Positions 20,376 to 31,967 of a stretch of DNA of 64,000 nucleotides are shown in pieces (positions within the stretch are counted from its first letter, which is position 1; each line of letters starts with the position of its first letter). The stretch comes from Lampris incognitus (lineage: Eukaryota > Chordata > Actinopteri > Lampriformes > Lampridae), in NCBI RefSeq assembly GCF_029633865.1, contig NC_079214.1, forward strand, positions 20,108,950 to 20,172,949, read 5' to 3'. A program made the position numbers and the translations under genes. The notes below the pieces were generated by a model. It ran no database searches and was not told the origin of the DNA. It was given only the letters and a program-made list of their open reading frames with translations.

Positions 20376-23300
20376 GATATCTACACAGCCTTCGAAAAAA
20401 ATGCGGCAGTTAAAAAAAAAATTGCAGATGGTCCGTGTCTATGCCTCAATACTGTGGCATAACCACAGTAACCACAATGGTATATGATGTAAGTTTCTCT
20501 TCTTTTTTTTTTAAATGTTTTTCTCAGATAAGGGAATTAAAACCTGTCAGTGTACTTCACATTCAAAATTCCTTCACATTTAAAAAAAACAACATCTTAA
20601 TGAAACACGGACCGAACTAAAATGCAAGAACTCCCTGTAATGTGTGTTATCATTTTACAGCATTTATTGAGACTGAAGTGAAAAATGAGTGACGCAGTAG
20701 AATATGTTGCAATCCTGCAAGTTTGTGGAACAAGTGATGGCAACATAGTTTCCGTCTGGTCTCTTAATCTAGGTGGTACTCGCGTGTGGATTCGGTCAAC
20801 ACAAACCTGCTGCTGAGACCCCCGCCTCCTGCAAAGTGAGGGCTGTCAGTTCTGTCCTCCGACTGACTCCTCTGATAGAAGTCCTCAAACACAATGCACT
20901 CTGCAAAAAGAGGGGAGCATTCGGCATGTTCAGTTCATGAAAAGATTACTTGCTATGTGTGGGCCCACAAGAATTACACTGGAAATCTTTTTTGATGTCT
21001 TGCAAAATTCTGACCTCAGAAACTAATTGCCGTTCTTTTTTCTCAGGATATTAAGATAGGCTTTGGCCTGAGAGATCTACAACTCCACAGAAATGGGAGG
21101 TTTACCTTAGTTTTCTGATAATGGCACTTTCACCGAGCTTTTAGGCTACTCAGACCAAAATTACATCTGAATATCAAGGAAGACCCATTATCACTATGGA
21201 AAATCTCTCACCGTACCACAGAGCACAAAATTACCTGGTGGGCTTGACCCTGTTGTTTTCGTTTCTATGAAGCAGTTGTTATCTAAGGTGATGTCACATG
21301 TCTCAAGAGTCTTTCTCACGTTCTCGTAAAGCTGTTAAAAAAATAAAATTTGCAGGCAGTCTGTGTAAAGCTAAACATTTGCAGTAGTCTTAAAACTCAA
21401 CCTGTTGAGAGACGTGTCCTGACTGTCAGATGCAGAAACCTCCCATGCTTGAAATAGACGCACTTGAAAGTTGCTTAAAATAGTATCATCCGACCCATGG
21501 GTAAATAGATTCCACCATTACTATACATTTGCAAACCTAAACTGATTCCAGAGTGCGAAAGCGTGTTGTGAACTGGAACTAAAGTAAGGACACTATGTTT
21601 CTATTGCAACGGTAACAAAGTAGTAGAGGTGAACATTTTGATTACATTACATTACATTAGACAGAAACGGTCTAACCCACTGGCCCTGCTTGGGTCTTAA
21701 TATAGATAACAATAACGAGTAAGCTCTGGTGCAGGCACACTGACAGGCTTACTTCATCATTTCTGACACACTGCATAGAGAAGTGGTTACAGTGGTCCCA
21801 GAGAACACATCTCAGCATGCTGATGCGGTCCATCTCCATTTGCTGGAACACCTGAAACACACACACACATGCACACACACGGCCACCATCATTGACAAAT
21901 GAATGTTATCCAAGGTAATCTGGTGTTCGCTGAGAATTTATTTTTTTTTTGTCCTGGTTGACCAGCAAATCTTTGTCATTATGAAGGTTCAGCTGCATAT
22001 GTACACATGGGCTATAGTAATATCCGCCTCAACTTGCCGCTCGATATGCTATACCACTATACTCACTGACAGTGTTATTAGGGCTGTACTTGATATGTAC
22101 ACGTAATGGCGGACTTGTATTGCTGGATTCAGTTACTGCTCAAATGTTTTTGTTTTGTTTTTTTGCAACATACAGTAACGTGTCCTCTGTGCAGCGCTGA
22201 TGTATTGTCAGTGTAATCGCATAATAAACTGGTATTATTGGGGTTTTTTTTTTTTTTTTTGGTTTTTAGATATTAAAATGCCTGTTTTTTGTGTGCTCGG
22301 TACAGCATACAGTGACTTTCTTCATGGGCTGAGCAAAAAAAGGTAATAAGGGGATGTGATGTGTGTTTGTGTGGTGACAGTGGGCTAATGGCTGTGACGG
22401 AGCAGAACAGTTGATTAATCTCGCTGTGACAGCCACAGTCCAGGTTTAGCTGAATGTACTATACCTCGCATGTGCTCCTGTGGGTTTCCTCCCAATCCTG
22501 ACGAACTGTCTCTAGTTTTTCCACGTTGGTGATGTAAAGCTGCTCTGTGAAAGATTACGGCGTGGTTTTAAACAGAGAACCTGCAGCACACTGCGGCAAC
22601 GGGTCCTCATGCAGACCTGGTGCCTTTGCAAGATTGCAAAATTGACAAGCAATAGTTGTACTTTTTTTTTCTTGAATCCCCCCCCCTTTTTTTCTCCCCA
22701 TTTGTATCCGGCCAATTACCCCACTCTTCCGAGCCATCCCAGTCACCGCTCCACCCCCTCTGTTGATCCGGGGAGGGCTGCAGACTACCACATGCCTCCT
22801 CCGATACACGTGGAGTCACCAGCTGCTTCTTTTCACCTGACAGTGAGGAGTTTTGCCAGGCGCGGATGTAACGGGTGGGAGGGTCACGCTACCCCCCCCC
22901 CAGTTCCCCCTCCCCCACCGAACAGGTTCCCCGATCGACCAGTGGAGGCGCTAGTGCGCGACAAGAACACATACCCACATCAGGCTTCCCAACCGCAGAC
23001 ATGGCCAATTGTGCCTGTAGAGACGCCGGACCAAGCTGGAGGTAACACGGGGACTGAAACCGGAGATCTTTTGGTAGGCAACGGAATAGACCGCCGCGCC
23101 AACCAGGCGCCCACAATAGTTGTACTTTTGATGAGTTGACTTTTGCTCAACTTTTGTGTTTTACTTTGTCTTACATGATCTGTCAATTGAAGTCATGACA
23201 ATCTGTGAAGTAATGGCATCTCGGGTGTGCCGTGGAGAGCTTAGTTCAACAAAGACTTCAAACTTCTCCTAGGCTAACGATACAAGGAATTACTGTTTAA

Positions 23301-25572
23301 TCGTGTGAATGCAGAGTCCTGTATGCAAACCGACTTGGCTTGGATGGTGGTTTGAGGCACGGAAATCATATAAAATAGCATCGTATGAAGTCAAACCTGT
23401 TCTCTTGGCAGCCTTTATGCTTTGCTTGGCCTTGTGATGTACCTAAGAAACAACAAGTAGGGAGGAAGTGATACACAAACTGAGTCAAAAGATGACCATT
23501 ACAGCCGGATATGAGCGGTAGGCACAACAACTCACTTCTCTTTTGTATAAAAGGGTGTTGTTACCATGGTCATTGAACTTTACAATTCTTGTTTTTCGTG
23601 GACGTACCCACGCCTGAGTATCTGTACACCACATTACAGTACAGGCAGGGGTAAAGAAGAATCACCTCCCATTTGGGAGCTGGTAGGGTTTGAATGTGCT
23701 CTGAAAAGAGATCCTAGATAAACAGCAACAAATGAGCGTAGTTCTTCTCAGGTATCTGCTGCAGCATGCAGGAGGAATGGCAATGCCACAGCTAATGCTG
23801 ACACACGGTGCAACATGCCAGGACCTTGCAGCGCCTCACAAATGTACAATTTTCAGTATAGCTAGTTCATGCCAGTGAACACGTTTTGCAAAAGACAAAA
23901 GAAAGCCTTGAACAAATCTTTCAGTTTTAACAAAGACTACAGATATCGGCTCCCATTGTTGTGGAGACAAAATTTTGCCTGGAAATGCATCACAGAAAGG
24001 CCTCAGAAGCAATAGCTAGACCACATACAAACAAAAAAACAAACATCTGTGTAGAAACAAAACATCCATCCATCCATTATCCAAACCACTTATGCTGCTC
24101 AGGGTCGCGGGGATGCTAGAGCCTATCCCAGCAGTCATTGGGCGGCAGGCGGGGAGACATCCTGGACAGACCGCCAGTCCATCACAGGGCCCACACATTC
24201 ACACCTAGGGACAATTTAGTACGGCCGATACACCTGACCAACATGTCTTTGGACTGTGGGAGGAAACTGGAGCACCCGGACCCACGCAAACATGAGGAGA
24301 ACATGCAAACTCCACACAGAGGACGACCCGGGATGACCCCCCCCAAGATTGGACTACCTCGGGGCTCAAACCCAGGACCTTCATGCTGTGAGGCGACCGC
24401 GCTAACCACTGCGCTACCATGCCGCCCCCAAGTGTTAGCTTTTACAAGCAAATTCTATCCAAAGGACAGAACTGTTAACACTAGAACGACCGTGATTTCC
24501 CTCCTACCTGAAACGACCATGGGCGGTCAAAATGACCGCTGGTTTTTAAACTTATTGTGTCAAGATAAATACCCATTTGAGACATTAATGCACTGCATAT
24601 GCCAGCACGTCTGCCAGGAAACGACCGACACCAAAACCAACGTTTCAACAACCATAACACCGCTTTCAAACCATTCAGACTTCAGAATAGACACGGTCGA
24701 ACCCGAACAGAAAAATCAAAAAAGTGAAAACGCCACCTGAAAATCAAAACGGAAAACACACACCGCCAATCCAACAAACCTAACAAGACCCGCGAAACGT
24801 GAAATGTAAAAAAAAGAACCGAAAACAACCACTGAAACAGCCCCAAAGAACACACAACAACACAAAACACAAGTTGTCATGAGTTATTTAGGCAAAGTGA
24901 GAGCTACACAGGTCGAGGTGACTGACCTCCAGCTAAATAGCAGGGTAAACATCGATATAACAGCCCTAACAAGATAAAAAAAACGAAAGATATAACAACA
25001 ATTTCTTTCTGCAGACTGTCGATTTAAATGAACGCTTAACCCTGTCAAATAAATCCGACGATACTATACTGCACATTGTACATATACTGGTACACTCTGT
25101 CAGGTCATCTACCTCAGGCATGACTGTAAGTAACCTGCTCACATCTATTTCAGCATCTCTGATATATTCTCTGCACCACTGCACTTTAGCACCTCTTATT
25201 TCACCTAAATAAGTCAATCCTTGTGTCCATACCTGACGATTGTTGTGTTGTTATTCTGTGTTAAGTACACTGAGAGAGCCACGAAACCGCAGTCAAAGGC
25301 CATGTGTGTGCAAACCTATGTGGCCAATAAACATGACTGTGAGTGTGATACATAGTGTGGTGGAAGTGTGTGGGTTTCCTCTACCCTCTCCGAGTGTTTG
25401 GGTGAAGACAGTGCGGCGGCCTCTTGCTGCAGCTTGTCAGCTTCTCTGCATCTCTGTTCATAGTTTGTCTTAGACTGGGAAACAAACAGAAACAGAAAAC
25501 AAGAGCTGCAAATTATTACAAAGGTCACAAGAGTTTACGGTGGTATGCCGGTCATTGTGTTCACTGAGATGC

Positions 25573-25624
<52 letters not shown>

Positions 25625-26222
25625 AGACATTATACAACTTTTTTTATTTTTCTGTTAAGAGCTGTGCATTAAATTGCAAACTCGTTTAAACTGCCATTGC
25701 CGTGATGAAATGATGCATTTTACTAGTATCTTTTTATAGTGCATACATACAAATGTACAAGCAACATATAAGATGCATAAAAGATAAACAAACAAAAAAA
25801 GTGAAAAAAGTGCGTGTGTGTGTGTGTGTTTAAGCATACATGTATGTGTGCTAACATGGAGCCACTATTAAGATATGCTCGAATAAAGCGGCTTGTGTTG
25901 TCTGTAAGATTGAGTCCCAATTGTCCCCAACTTAAAGGGCGGAGCGAGGCTGACATCCTTACCTCCATGGTCTTGTTAAACATCGACACTTTTATTTTCT
26001 GAACCTTCTCCATGATTTCTGCAAACTGTGTAAGGAGGAACAGGATTGTTGTGATTACTGGCAGTATGTTCACAGCAGACCTTTTTTTTTAATGATACGA
26101 TGTCTTCAGCTTCATATTGTTTTCTTTATCGATGAGTATAATACAACAACGACCTCTAATACTACCACTGCTACTAATACTGCTACTGCTACTAATACTA
26201 CTACTGCTAAAACTGATGACTC

Positions 26223-26268
<46 letters not shown>

Positions 26269-29050
26269 CACTACTACTAATATTACTGCTACCTCTGTTA
26301 CTACTGCTACATCTACCACATCTACTAGTACTACTGCTGCTAGTACAACTACTATCAATGCTACTACTACTACTACTACTACTATCACTACTTCTACTAC
26401 TACGACTATCACTACTGCCAACTACTACTACCATCACTACTACTACTATCACTACTACTACCGACTACTACAACTACTACTACTGCTATCACTACTACTT
26501 CTACCAACTACTACTACCACTAGTACTACTACTACTACTATCACTACTATCACTACTACTACTGCTACTACTGCTACTACTACTACTATCACTACTACTA
26601 CTACCGACTACTACAACTACTACTACTATCACTACTACTTCTACCAACTACTAATATCACTACTACTACTACTATCACTACTATCACTACTACTACTGCT
26701 ACTACTATCACTACTACTACTGCTACTGCTACTGCTACTACTATCACTACTACTACTACCGACTACAACTACTACTACTGCTATCACTACTACTTCTACC
26801 AACTACTACTACCACTAGTACTACTACTACTACTATCACTACTACTACTACCAACTACTATTACTACTACTAATAATAATAATAGCAGTAGTTGTATTAG
26901 TGAATTATTAATAAATACTCAAGTAGTAGAATAGTATTGAGCGTGTGAATCATTCTTTTTTCCTCTTTTCTTGAGTGTTGAACTTTTCAGAGCCCAGGTT
27001 TATAAAATAAACTAATACAAACCAGAACTAATACATATGAGTGCGTATTTCTTCAGCTGTGCATATTCATTGGACTTGGAATGACTTCAAAGTATGACGT
27101 ATGAAGTGTTCTGTAGATGACAGTCTTCTTTTCCTGATCTCTAATTATACGGGTGACAGGTGATGTCATCTTAAATTTTGCACTCAAGCTAGGCCAAAAA
27201 AAAAGAAAAAGCTAAGCCATGGACAATGCCATGTAAAATGTAAGACGGGTGGGTTTTCACTGACCAGTGCAGTGTATGATCTAACATTCTCTCATACCAA
27301 CATCAGCCTTGTTTCTCTCAAGTCATGCAAAGAATATTTTTTTATTTTTCTTTGAGGACGTTTTCACATGTGTTGCTATAGTAAACACTTCTGACGCATT
27401 AGTTGTTGGTTTTGGCTTTGGTGTAGAATACATCACCGCATTAGCTGACAGTTCATGCAAGTGGTTTTACTCATTGGTACCTTTTTCCTTTGCTCCTTCT
27501 GCCGCTCCCGGAATGTCTCCAACTTTTTGACCTCCTCTCTCAACATGTCAGCGAGCTGGATGTGAAAATACCCGTTGTTCTGAATCTCTATTGCCAAAAA
27601 AACACACAAAAAAACAACAGTGACTGGACTGATTTCAACTTTCTTAAGAGATGAAGCTGAGTAGAATTACTTCACTGGGTAATTAACTTTGACTTACGTG
27701 CTTTGAGTTCATCAAAGGAGGCTCTCAAGGTGCTGCAGGCACACATGGTGATTATGGGTGAGCCAGGGAAAATAATAATGATGATAATGATAATAATAAT
27801 AATAGTAATAATAATTGCTAAGGACAGTTAATAATAGATCATGACAGAAGCAAATGAAGGCCACAGGGGAAAAACGATCACAGTCAATTTTTAATTTTCT
27901 TGTTTTGAGAAAACCAATTTTGACGATTCAAAACACTCTCACAGACTTCACATAAAAATGATGGTTTTGATTTTATAGCCGCAGTAATTGGCTGGATCTG
28001 GTCATGTGATCTGACCAGGACCTCGCCAGCGACACTGTGATCGTTTTTCCTTTGTACACATCGGACATTGGTCGTTCTTTCATTATACATGTTTTTAAAA
28101 AGTGTGTCTAACGCAGGACTTTGATCGTTTTAGGTGTTAATAACTTGTGGGAAGAAACTACGGCACTTGGGGAGCAGGTTAAGGGCCATAAATCTTAAAA
28201 GTCAAAATTGTGACTCTGATCATTTTCCCCCTGAGGCCTTCAAATCTATCTATTTATATAAAAGGGAGTTTTATGAGGTTATTTAAAAAGTAACTGTGAT
28301 TCCCTTCATCCAGTCGAAGCTCAGAGGACACAACATAGTGCCACAGTGTACTGTAAGAGCCTGGTTAGCACTTCATGCTTTCATTCTGGGCTTTGAATGA
28401 CACAGAGAAGTGAATAAGAAAAACCAATGAACTCATGACCTTTGTCGAAGAATGAGGGAGGTAGTGTAAAAACACACACACGCACACACATGAACACACA
28501 CACATGCATGCACACACTTGCACACACATGCACACACACATGCATGCACACACACGTGCACACACATGCACAAGCACACACATACGCACGCACAGATATT
28601 TATATATACATAGCGTTTTTTTCCGAAACCGCCAATGGTGTTGAGTGCTCGACTAATGAGGAGCGGAATATCAACACAAACACAGGAAAAAAAGTTTTAA
28701 TGCATTGCGCTACAGGCCTGTTTCGTGCGTCGTGCACGAAACAGTGCAATGCATTAAAACTTTTTTTCCTGTATCCAAAGGAGTTGAATCAAGTGCAACT
28801 GGACTTGGTATATATCCGTGAAGACGTTTCGCCTCTCATCCAAGAGGCTTCCTCAGTTCGTGCCTTTCTGACTCAGAATTTATCCTCTAGGAGTCATTGT
28901 CCAAGCTATAGATATGCGTGGCTCTTTTGTGTACCGACTTTTGTGTACCGATTCAACTCCTTTGGATAACCATGACCTGGATGAATGAGAACATTCACAG
29001 ACTTTTTTTCCTGTATCTGTGTTGATATATATATATATATATATATATAT

Positions 29051-29123
<73 letters not shown>

Positions 29124-30691
29124 TGTGTGTTTCCTGTGCCCCCTGACTCGTTGGCACACTGTTTCATGAGTTTCATGAGTCATTGCGTTGAGATTGTCAC
29201 GTCCAAGCAGGGCCCAAGACAAACCTCTGGATTTTCTCCCCGCTTCCAACAGGACTCTTGTCTTACGCTGCTGTTTCTGAAAAGTCCTCAAAAGTCCTTA
29301 TCTCTTCATGAGGAGCGATGGAGGCTTTAGATAGGATTTATAAAAGCCGTGTGTTTACCTGATCTCTGTGAAGCCCCTGGCTTTGTGCGCGATAGTCAGC
29401 AGCTCCTTCCCGTACCGCTCCTCTGCTACGGCCCTGTGTGTCACACAGACACACAAACCTTCAGGCTCTTCCCTTTTTTAAACCGCAGTGTGAGAAGAAG
29501 CAAGTTTAAAAATGAGTAAAAAGCTACATGTTCCCTTGACAAGGGGAATGCCATGGTATTTCCTCCCAACCCCCGACCCCCACATGAGGAAATTGGTCCA
29601 GTGCTGTGACTTTTTTTTCCCATTGTGCAACAAGTTTAAAAACTACTCCTGTCTAAAAAAAAACCCCAACCTCATTGGCCCTATCAGTTTCTGTATTTGG
29701 ATTTCTTTAGATTAACATAGTAATTATTTGCATCACTTCCGTATATTCTATATGCACTAACATTCACCATAAGGTACCATATAACTACAAAATTATAACG
29801 ACTAGTGTATATGGCACCTCTATGTCTTCATAGGCCCTCTTCTAGCCTGGGGAACCATGGTTCAAATCGGGTACCTCATCTTTAAAAGCCCCTCCACATC
29901 TTTGCACATCTCCTTGCCATCGCGTAGCCTTTGGATCAGAGCATCGTAGCCGGCATGACTGATAAAATCGCTTCCCTGTACCGAGAACAGAGAACAGAGG
30001 TTGTAACCATGGACGTTGCACAACAGCTGTTGCAACATGTGTCTGTGACTCGAGCTCTCTCAGTTTTCACACCATATATGTTGCTGAAGGGTGGAAGACC
30101 CAGAACCTGTCCAATCAAAATTGTACGAACACGACTCTGTGGCATGAACATGTGTTTTTTTTATCTGATCTTTTTTCGTGTTTGGACATGACAGGCTGAT
30201 TATCAGGCGCTGTCTCACGTGCAGAAGACACCGAGTCAAAACGCCTGGGCATCATCTAGGCAACAATACGATGCCAAACTGCTTCATCGTAATAACCAAC
30301 GCTAACTAATAAAAATGAAGAGTCTCTTCAGTATTATAACCTATTTTTTGTGAAACATGATGCTTTGATATGCATTAATGTATTTTGCATTTTGTCTAAT
30401 TCCACTTTATGCTGAAAATGTAATTATACAGTATGTGGATAGTGATGTAGCTTTGTTAACAAATAATTCCATATATTCATAATGGTATATCTATTCAGCA
30501 TTTATATGATCATGCACATTCAACGCAAAGTTCAGATAAGCGTTTAAAGGCTGCACAATGCTCATGTAAGACAACAAACCTTTCCATTTTCAACAAAACC
30601 GTGTTCAAAACAGCACCGTGCAAATAGGTACAAAGCACCAAAGCACCAAAAGACTTACCCAAAAAGCATCTCTGAACAATAACATTGTCAT
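17467..30691 (-). CDS. pstpip1: PSTPIP1: F-BAR and SH3 adaptor, 15 coding exons, complete
   Basis: Cytoskeletal adaptor of haematopoietic cells that links PTP-PEST phosphatases, WASP and pyrin to membranes. Exons in transcript order: 30691-30659, 29975-29875, 29433-29359, 27732-27698, 27587-27481, 26025-25963, 25474-25385, 23442-23397, 22544-22465, 21851-21753, 21331-21235, 20900-20807, 19481-19384, 18812-18691, 17598-17467. Every boundary has AG/GT and phases join without a break, giving 423 codons (human 416). The F-BAR domain fills residues 1 to ~260 ([33 protein letters not shown]). W228 in VLWDHCN matches human W232, required for PTP-PEST binding, and E246 in LYENV matches human E250, mutated in PAPA syndrome. 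Residues 371-421 form the SH3 domain ([22 protein letters not shown]). The start could also be the second Met two codons later. Introns are rich in repeats. It is convergent with tspan3. Confidence 0.96.
18229..18433. mobile_element. hAT-type MITE, 205 bp, pstpip1 intron 14
   Basis: The element starts CAGAGGTG and ends in CTCTG, the hAT-type terminus. It is nearly a complete palindrome: the left GGTCCAGAAAGTAAAAGTCC pairs with the right GGACATTTACTTTTTGGATC, and TTTGCTCCA pairs with TGGAGCAAA. It is flanked by perfect 8-bp direct repeats CTTAGAGG at 18221-18228 and 18434-18441, the target length of hAT elements. It has no coding capacity. Confidence 0.92.
19957..20170 (-). mobile_element. V-type SINE, 5'-truncated, pstpip1 intron 12
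   Basis: On the plus strand it begins with the complement of the SINE tail (CATCCATCCATTATCC) and runs through the 3' half and core (GGCAGGCGGGGAGACACCC, CTGTGGGAGGAAACCC). It stops before the tRNA-like head. 5' truncation is normal for LINE-mobilised SINEs. Confidence 0.85.
20322..20376. repeat. AC/AT dinucleotide microsatellite
   Basis: About 22 AC repeats flanked by short TATATA runs, in pstpip1 intron 12. Confidence 0.9.
22666..23113 (-). mobile_element. Second tRNA-derived SINE family, copy 1, pstpip1 intron 8
   Basis: Read on the minus strand the head is tRNA-like: GGCGCCTGGTTGGCGCGGCGG (first 20 bases carry the A box) at 23110 and a degenerate B box near 23065. A long body follows (GCGCCTCCACTGGTCGATC, GGCATGTGGTAGTCTGCAG) ending in GGGGAGAAAAAAAGGGGG. 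It is flanked by a perfect 16-bp target duplication CAATAGTTGTACTTTT at 22650-22665 and 23114-23129. A relative lies at 55352-55812. Confidence 0.85.
24060..24427 (-). mobile_element. V-type SINE, near full length, pstpip1 intron 7
   Basis: Plus-strand reading goes from the tail complement CATCCATCCATCCATTATCC through the core (GAGAACATGCAAACTCCAC, GGGAGGAAACTGGAGCAC) to the tRNA-like head ending CGCTACCATGCCGCC at 24426, with B-box complement GGGCTCAAACCC. The most complete copy of the family here. Confidence 0.9.
24477..24890. mobile_element. piggyBac-like non-autonomous element (candidate)
   Basis: It starts TTAACACTAGAACGACC, with a TTAA as in piggyBac targets, followed by a hairpin GCGGTCAAAATGACCGC at about 24526-24542. 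The same opening CACTAGAACGACC and a related GCGGTCA hairpin recur at 35339. The long A/C-rich remainder has no coding potential that I recognise. The right end was not found. Confidence 0.35.
25577..25622. repeat. TA microsatellite, pstpip1 intron 6-7 region
   Basis: Uninterrupted TATA run of about 22 dinucleotides just outside exon 7 of pstpip1. Confidence 0.9.
26150..26885. repeat. ACT-triplet tract of about 730 bp, pstpip1 intron 5
   Basis: Almost every triplet is ACT or a one-base variant (ATC, ACC, GCT, AAC). Higher-order repeats are visible, for example blocks of ACTACTATC and CCGACTACAACTACTACT repeating every ~120-180 bp. All long frames here are products of this low-complexity tract, not genes. 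Confidence 0.95.
28470..28600. repeat. CA-rich microsatellite, pstpip1 intron 3
   Basis: Interrupted CACACA/CATGCA repeats. The open frames over it (Cys/Val or His/Thr rich) are artefacts. Confidence 0.9.
28667..29030. mobile_element. Compound foldback, probably Penelope-like element ends
   Basis: Three copies of an ACAGGAAAAAAAG block lie at 28683 (forward), 28760 (inverted) and 29000 (inverted). The first two close a ~92-bp hairpin whose 27-bp arms are perfect (CAGGAAAAAAAGTTTTAATG and complement) and which contains an inner hairpin CTGTTTCGTGC/GCACGAAACAG. A second pair, ATCCAAAGGAGTTGAATC at 28774 and its complement at 28950, encloses GAAGACGTTTCGCCTCTCAT. I recall this sequence from 3' regions of fish Penelope-like retroelements, which form terminal repeats in varied orientations. 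No coding part is present. The family name is from memory. Confidence 0.5.
29025..29116. repeat. TA then GA dinucleotide tract
   Basis: A TATATA run passes directly into about 33 GA repeats in pstpip1 intron 3, at the right edge of the foldback element. Confidence 0.9.
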
Positions 30692-31256
30692 CCTGTTTAT
30701 CGTCCTCAATTTCCTCACTTAACGGAGTTAATTGTCTCCAATTGTTTTGAAATCACTGCCTGCTCCGCACGCGAGCCCCTTGCTGAGCTGTAACCAAATG
30801 AATGAAGGTCACAGGACAACCAGCAGAACAACCCGGTTGAAGGCGGAGAGTGGTCCAACTGTTGAACTGATTCTTGGTCAACCAGGAAGAAGATCGCTCA
30901 TGATAGCAACAGATGGCAACACTGCCACCTAGTGGCAACGGTTCCCATATTCTGTTTTGTTTTATTTTATTGTTTCCCAATACTGATTGTGTAAAAGTTT
31001 AATCATAAAAAAGTCTGATACAGTAACTGAGCAATTTCACTGAGGATTTGGGCCCCGGTTAGAAGACGTCAATAGGCGTTTATAAGACGTTTATGTACCT
31101 CTGATGTGCCTGGAAGAACTATGCTACCTACCTATTCCCATACAGATTTGTTAAACCATTTGCCAAATTGCCATCCATCATTTGATAGATACCAACAACG
31201 AGTAAATAGTTACAGTTGAAAACTTCAGAGGTGTTCTAACTTTTGCTATATACTAT
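30692..31256 (-). promoter_or_regulatory. pstpip1: pstpip1 upstream region (5' UTR/promoter, inferred)
   Basis: Directly upstream of the first coding exon on the minus strand. No repeat or gene is recognised, and no TATA box or CpG-rich block stands out. An upstream non-coding exon is possible. Assignment by position only. Confidence 0.3.
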
Positions 31257-31576
<320 letters not shown>

Positions 31577-31614
31577 AAAAGATTTGTGAGGTTAGAGCAA
31601 TAAAGTCTATGTCA

Positions 31615-31967
31615 CGCCGGTCCAACGTGTCAGTGTCACGGATTGCCTCCCTCAGGAGTGAAAAGTACACGCGTGTATGAAGGTGCAGTGCCAGCAGGGG
31701 GCGGTGATTAACTCAACGCCAGCAACTCCCCACGGAGTTAAAGAATCCCTCCCCATCAGGTAAGATGAAGATACATGGCTGCTATATATTATTTAAATTT
31801 AAAAAATTTTATCTTGCTTATGTGTGTTGTCGTGTTAATTACATTTCGTTGGGCGGTAGTGAGTCGAACCCTAACCCTAACCTTAATCATCGCCCCCTGC
31901 TGTACACACACGTGTACTTTTCACGCCCGAGAGAGGCAAACCGTGACACTGACACGTTGGACCGGCG
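31615..31967. mobile_element. Inverted-repeat element (MITE-like) near pstpip1
   Basis: Arms at 31615-31711 and 31883-31967 are inverted copies: CGCCGGTCCAACGTGTCAGT at the left pairs with CACTGACACGTTGGACCGGC at the right, and GAAAAGTACACG and AGCAGGGGGCG also pair. The centre is AT-rich. Next to the right arm lies AACCCTAACCCTAACC, three telomere-like units. The superfamily is not recognised. Confidence 0.7.

Noticed and set aside
22609-23139. 176-residue proline-rich open frame
   Set aside because: It lies wholly within a SINE (minus orientation). A matching frame occurs over the second copy at 55308-55740.
24138-24740. 200-residue open frame in pstpip1 intron 7
   Set aside because: It reads through the V-type SINE and the neighbouring repeat. 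The same peptide words ([20 protein letters not shown]) recur at the other SINE copies.
26117-26818. 233-residue Thr/Leu/Tyr-rich open frame
   Set aside because: Product of the ACT-triplet tract. It does not start with a plausible initiation context and lies in a pstpip1 intron.
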